Positions 60,622-64,000 of a stretch of 64,000 nt of DNA are shown here, piece by piece (positions within the stretch are counted from its first letter, which is position 1; each line of letters opens with the position of its first letter). The DNA comes from Amycolatopsis benzoatilytica AK 16/65 (lineage in GTDB: Bacteria; Actinomycetota; Actinomycetes; Mycobacteriales; Pseudonocardiaceae), in NCBI RefSeq assembly GCF_000383915.1, contig NZ_KB912942.1, positions 7,568,388 to 7,632,387 of the forward strand. The letters are read 5' to 3'. The notes under the pieces are model-generated. The model ran no database searches and had not been told where the DNA came from. It worked only from the letters and a program-made list of their open reading frames with translations. The position numbers and the translations under genes were made by a program.

Positions 60622-62601
60622 TTACTCCTCCTTGCCGGACTTCAGCCCGGAGGAGATGAGGTCCATCACCGAGGAGTCGGCGAGCGTGGTGACGTCGCCG
60701 ATCTGGCGGTTTTCGGCGACGTCGCGCAGCAGACGGCGCATGATCTTGCCGGAGCGGGTCTTGGGCAGCTCGGCCACGACCATGATCTGCCGCGGCTTCG
60801 CGATCGGCCCGATCTCCTTCGCGACGTGGTTGCGCAGCTCCTGCACCGCGTTGTCCCCTCCGTCCACGGCGTTGCCGCGCAGGATCACGAACGCGACGAT
60901 GCCCTGCCCGGTCGTCGGGTCGGTCGCGCCCACGACCGCGGCCTCGGCGACCGTCGGGTGCGACACCAGCGCGGACTCGACCTCGGTGGTCGAGATCCGG
61001 TGCCCGGACACGTTCATCACGTCGTCGACCCGGCCCAGCAGCCAGACGTCGCCGTCCGCGTCGTACTTCGCGCCGTCGCCGGCGAAGTAGTAGCCCTGCT
61101 CGGCGAACCGCGACCAGTACGTCTCGCGGAACCGCTCGTCGTCGCCCCACACCCCGCGCAGCATCGAGGGCCACGGCTTGTCCAGCACCAGGTACCCGCC
61201 GCCGCCGCGGGCCACCTCGCTGCCGGTGTCGTCCACGACCTTCGCCGAAATCCCCGGCAGCGCCCGCTGCGCCGACCCCGGCTTCGCCGCGGTCACCCCG
61301 GGCAGCGGCGAGATCATGATCGCGCCGGTCTCGGTCTGCCACCAGGTGTCCACCACCGGCGTCGTGTTCGCGCCGATCTTCTCCCGGTACCAGATCCACG
61401 CCTCCGGGTTGATCGGCTCGCCCACCGACCCGAGCACCCGCAGGCTCGACAGGTCGTACTTCGCCGGAATGTCCTCGCCCCACTTCATGAACGTCCGGAT
61501 CAACGTCGGCGCCGTGTAATAAATCGACACCTTGTACTTCTGGACGATCTCCCAATGCCGCCCCTCGTGCGGCGTGTTCGGCGTGCCCTCGTACACCACC
61601 TGCGTCACCCGGTTCGCCAACGGCCCGTACACGATGTAGGAGTGCCCGGTGATCCAGCCGATGTCGGCGGTGCACCAGTAGACGTCCTCGCCCGGCTTGT
61701 GGTCGAAGACGACGTTGTGGGTGTACGCGGTCTGGGTCAGGTAGCCGCCGGACGTGTGCAGAATGCCCTTCGGCCGGCCCGTGGTGCCTGACGTGTACAG
61801 GATGAACAGCGGATGCTCGGAGTCGAACGCTTCCGGGGTGTGCTCAGCGGACTGGCTGTCGACCAGTTCGTGCCACCACAGGTCGCGGCCCTCGGTCCAC
61901 GGCGTCTCGCCTTCGAGGTCGCTGCCGGTGCGCTTGACGACGATGACCTTCTGGACGGTTTCCGCGCCCTGCAACGCTTCGTCGACGTTCGCCTTCATCG
62001 GCGCGGCCTTGCCGCGACGGTACTGCCCGTCCGACGTGATCACGATCTTCGCCGCCGCGTCGTCCACCCGCGCCCGCAGCGCCGTCGGCGAAAACCCGCC
62101 GAACACCACGCTGTGCAACGCCCCGATCCGCGCGCACGCCAGCATCGCGAAAATCGCCTCGGGCACCATCTGCAGCTGGATCGCCACCACGTCGCCCGCG
62201 CCCACGCCCAGCGACGACAACGCGTTCGCCGCCCGCGACACCTCGTCCTTCAACTCCGCGTACGTGATGTCACGAGTGTCGCCCGGCTCCCCGACCCAAT
62301 GGATCGCCACCTGCTCCCCGTGCCCGGACTCCACATGCCGGTCCACGCAGTTGTACGCGACGTTCAGCTTCCCGCCCACGAACCACTTCGCGAACGGCGC
62401 ATTGGTCCAGTCCAAAACCTGCGACCACTTCGTGTCCCACGACAGCCGCTCCGCCTGCGCCGCCCAGAACGCCTCCCGATCAGCGTCCGCGGCCGCATAC
62501 AAATCCGCCTTCGCGTTCGCCTGACCAGCGAACTGTTCACTCGGCGGAAACGTACGGCTCTCCGTGAGCAGGTTGTCCAATGCTGGGGACTGCTCGGTCA
62601 T
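60622..62601 (-). CDS. acsA: Acetyl-CoA synthetase
   Basis: The 659-residue AMP-forming enzyme activates acetate to acetyl-CoA. P-loop motif A3 is YTSGTTGRPKGILHTSGGYL. The CoA/acetate-site segments are WWQTETGAIMISPLPG and GDGAKYDADGDVWLLGRVDDVMNVSGHRIST (hinge Asp in GRVDD). The catalytic, acetylatable Lys619 is in RSGKIMRRLLRD. Length matches family. AGGAGG lies upstream of the ATG. A GNAT acetyltransferase is the next gene upstream, but it looks like a ribosomal-type N-acetyltransferase rather than the Acs-modifying Pat. Confidence 0.97.
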   Translation of the reverse strand: MTEQSPALDNLLTESRTFPPSEQFAGQANAKADLYAAADADREAFWAAQAERLSWDTKWSQVLDWTNAPFAKWFVGGKLNVAYNCVDRHVESGHGEQVAIHWVGEPGDTRDITYAELKDEVSRAANALSSLGVGAGDVVAIQLQMVPEAIFAMLACARIGALHSVVFGGFSPTALRARVDDAAAKIVITSDGQYRRGKAAPMKANVDEALQGAETVQKVIVVKRTGSDLEGETPWTEGRDLWWHELVDSQSAEHTPEAFDSEHPLFILYTSGTTGRPKGILHTSGGYLTQTAYTHNVVFDHKPGEDVYWCTADIGWITGHSYIVYGPLANRVTQVVYEGTPNTPHEGRHWEIVQKYKVSIYYTAPTLIRTFMKWGEDIPAKYDLSSLRVLGSVGEPINPEAWIWYREKIGANTTPVVDTWWQTETGAIMISPLPGVTAAKPGSAQRALPGISAKVVDDTGSEVARGGGGYLVLDKPWPSMLRGVWGDDERFRETYWSRFAEQGYYFAGDGAKYDADGDVWLLGRVDDVMNVSGHRISTTEVESALVSHPTVAEAAVVGATDPTTGQGIVAFVILRGNAVDGGDNAVQELRNHVAKEIGPIAKPRQIMVVAELPKTRSGKIMRRLLRDVAENRQIGDVTTLADSSVMDLISSGLKSGKEE

Positions 62602-62719
62602 GGTGCAAAGCCTCCTGTAGTGCGGACCCGCGGCGCAGGGAACGCTAGCGACGTTAGTCCGCCTACGACAAGGTTGCAGCCACGTTGCGCGGGTGGCGCC
62701 GGAAGGATTCCGGGACTGC
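62602..62719 (-). promoter_or_regulatory. acs promoter region
   Basis: On the minus strand TTGTCG (62671-62666) and TAGCGT (62647-62642) are spaced 18 bp apart, about 40 nt before the acs ATG, which has AGGAGG 6-7 nt upstream. A plausible primary-sigma promoter; no Crp site is evident. Confidence 0.4.
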
Positions 62720-63298
62720 TCAGCCGAGGCGGGCGAGCAGCCGGGCCCGCGCGCCCGGCCACTCGGCGTCTGTCATCGAGTAGAGCACCGTGTCGCGGCT
62801 CGTGCCGTCTGGCCGGATCCGATGCGCCCGGAGGATCCCCTCGCGCAGCGCGCCGAGCCGTTCGATGGCCCGCTGCGACCGGAGGTTGCGGACGTCGGTC
62901 TCCCACCCGACGCGCTGCGCTCCCCAGTCTTCGAAGGCGTTGCGCAGCAGCAGGAACTTGGCCTCTGTGTTGAGCGCGGTGCGCTGGAAGCCGGCGCCGA
63001 TCCAGGTGTGCCCGATGGACAGGATCCGATGCTGGGCTACTACCTGGTAATAAGAAGTGGTGCCGGCGACGCGGCCGGAGGCAAGGTCGATCTGCGCCCA
63101 CGCGCGGCGGTCCGGGTCGGCGAGCGCGTTCTTGATCATCGTTTCGGTTTCGCCGAGGTCGGCGGGCTGGCGCAGGCTCAGCCAGGCCCAGATTCCCGGA
63201 TCGGAGCCGGCCTCGAGCAGGCCGGCCGCATGGCTGGCGGTCAGGGGTTCGAGCCGTACGTGGCGGCCGGTCAGAATGGGGTGCTCGGTCCAGGTCAC
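62720..63298 (-). CDS. GNAT family N-acetyltransferase (RimJ/RimL type)
   Basis: A 192-residue acetyltransferase. HVRLEPLTASHAAGLLEAGSDPGIWAWLSL is the RimL-type start, SIGHTWIGAGFQRTALNTEAKFLLLRNAFEDWGAQRVGWETDVRNLRSQRAIERLGALREGILRAHRI carries the acetyl-CoA site with the Q/R-x-x-x-x-A-like turn and NxxSQRAI motif. It transfers acetyl groups to an amino group of a protein or small molecule. It diverges from the phosphoribosyltransferase gene. Confidence 0.9.
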   Translation of the reverse strand: MTWTEHPILTGRHVRLEPLTASHAAGLLEAGSDPGIWAWLSLRQPADLGETETMIKNALADPDRRAWAQIDLASGRVAGTTSYYQVVAQHRILSIGHTWIGAGFQRTALNTEAKFLLLRNAFEDWGAQRVGWETDVRNLRSQRAIERLGALREGILRAHRIRPDGTSRDTVLYSMTDAEWPGARARLLARLG

Positions 63299-63409
63299 CA
63301 GGTCACGCTACGACGGCAGGTGGACACATCCGAGTGCCATTTCTGGATCATTTTATCAGTCCACTTTCCGGCCGCTTATGCTCGCTGGACGATCGACGAG
63401 AGGGCGCGC

Positions 63410-63907
63410 ATGGCCGAGGAGCGAGAAGAGCTCACCTGGGAGTTGTTCGGTTCGGCCAGCCGGGAGCTGGCCGAAGCGGTGGCCGCGGACGGGTTCGCGC
63501 CGGACCTCATCCTGTCCATCGCGCGCGGCGGGCTGTTCGTCGCCGGCGCGCTCGGGTACGCGCTGGACGTGAAGAACCTGCACGTGATGAACGTGGAGTT
63601 CTACACCGGTGTGGACCAGCGGCTGGACCTGCCGGTCATGCTGCCGCCGGTGCCCAACGTGGTGGATCTCACACACAAGAAGGTGCTGGTCACCGACGAT
63701 GTCGCGGACACCGGCGCGACGCTGAAGCTGGTTCGCGACTTCTGCGCCGACCATGTCGCGGACGTGCGCTGCGCGGTGGTCTACGAGAAGCCGGCTTCGA
63801 CGGTGAAATGCGAGTACGTGTGGAAGCGGACCGACCGCTGGATCAACTTCCCGTGGTCGGTGCTGCCCCCAGTGGTGGAGCGGTCGGGGCAGGTGCTGGA
63901 CGCATGA
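63410..63907 (+). CDS. Phosphoribosyltransferase (xanthine-guanine type)
   Basis: A 165-residue type I phosphoribosyltransferase. SIARGGLFVAGALGYALD (PPi loop), and the PRPP-binding signature VLVTDDVADTGATLKLV (about 97-113) are clear. C-terminal VWKRTDRWINFPWS resembles Gpt-like hood sequences with a Trp stacking on the purine. It would salvage a purine base with PRPP. Frames continue open upstream, but the ATG at 63410 with GAGAGGG fits. The next gene starts in a 4-bp overlap with its stop. Confidence 0.9.
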   Translation: MAEEREELTWELFGSASRELAEAVAADGFAPDLILSIARGGLFVAGALGYALDVKNLHVMNVEFYTGVDQRLDLPVMLPPVPNVVDLTHKKVLVTDDVADTGATLKLVRDFCADHVADVRCAVVYEKPASTVKCEYVWKRTDRWINFPWSVLPPVVERSGQVLDA

Positions 63908-64000
63908 GCGACCCGCTGAAGCCGCTGCTGGAGCTGGACGGCGTCGCGGCCGCCGCGAAGGCCGCGCAGGACGCGGTGTTCGCGGTGCACCGGTTGCCGG
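63904..64000 (+). CDS. Start of an unidentified coupled gene (cut by window end)
   Basis: ATG at 63904 overlaps the phosphoribosyltransferase stop (ATGA). The first 32 residues read MSDPLKPLLELDGVAAAAKAA, then QDAVFAVHRLP. The pattern DPLxPLLxLxGVAxAxxAAxxAV resembles the start of a conserved actinobacterial protein often called an oxidoreductase or Fic-like protein and found near acs, but 32 residues are not enough to decide. Confidence 0.55.
   Translation, partial: MSDPLKPLLELDGVAAAAKAAQDAVFAVHRLP

Overview
The window is high-GC actinobacterial DNA, most likely from Amycolatopsis or a close relative in the Pseudonocardiaceae. Supporting signs are strong GC bias at third codon positions, frequent GTG starts, many apparent leaderless starts, a WhiB regulator, a mycoredoxin, an alpha/beta aspartokinase gene and actinobacterial family versions throughout. 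Intergenic copies of a GGGCCC-centred 30-bp palindromic repeat also fit; I recall this repeat from Amycolatopsis but could not check it. I see no phage, insertion sequence, CRISPR array or biosynthetic gene cluster. This is ordinary chromosome.

Left part (1-33,640). It opens with the 3' end of a uridine-kinase-like gene and a five-unit repeat array. A complete Dpp/Opp-type peptide ABC transporter operon follows (1037-6844). At 7448-9540 a SnoaL-like gene diverges from a DGPF-domain gene plus an ECF42-type sigma factor gene, across what looks like a symmetric two-way ECF42 promoter. Next come two DedA-family genes, a divergent EamA exporter/LysR pair, an SDR, a WYL regulator and leuA with a Leu-codon leader peptide. 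Then come a nitroreductase and the ask-asd pair, followed by a stand-alone RtcB, two MFS/lipoprotein units and a secreted Pro-rich protein. The part ends with an HSL-type hydrolase, an FMN reductase, Ohr, glutamate decarboxylase, an S9 peptidase diverging from a methyltransferase, and tRNA-Pro(CGG).

Right part (33,638-62,601). From memory, this follows, in inverted order, the Mycobacterium tuberculosis Rv3667-Rv3683 neighbourhood: metallophosphoesterase, PonA2-like PBP, WhiB4-like regulator, two Get3/ArsA-like ATPases, DUF4177, RidA, MBL hydrolase, Crp, Nth, TlpA-like protein, NUDIX, MarP, EphE-like hydrolase, holin-like membrane protein and acetyl-CoA synthetase. Lineage-specific genes are inserted: two paralogous unknown proteins (41,466-43,324), a mycoredoxin, a second sliding-clamp (DnaN) paralog, an MFS/glycosyltransferase divergent pair, NhaA, a POT peptide transporter, a VIT-family transporter, a cupin and an AT-hook protein. 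The window ends in a GNAT gene, a phosphoribosyltransferase gene and the first codons of an unidentified coupled gene.

Most notable: the leuA leader peptide, whose consecutive Leu codons are complementary to the leuA ribosome-binding site; the symmetric ECF42 promoter; the repeat family, which sits in convergent intergenic gaps and whose neighbouring half-sites co-vary; the DnaN paralog; an epoxide-hydrolase homolog with Ala at the nucleophile position; and the tandem paralogous unknown proteins.
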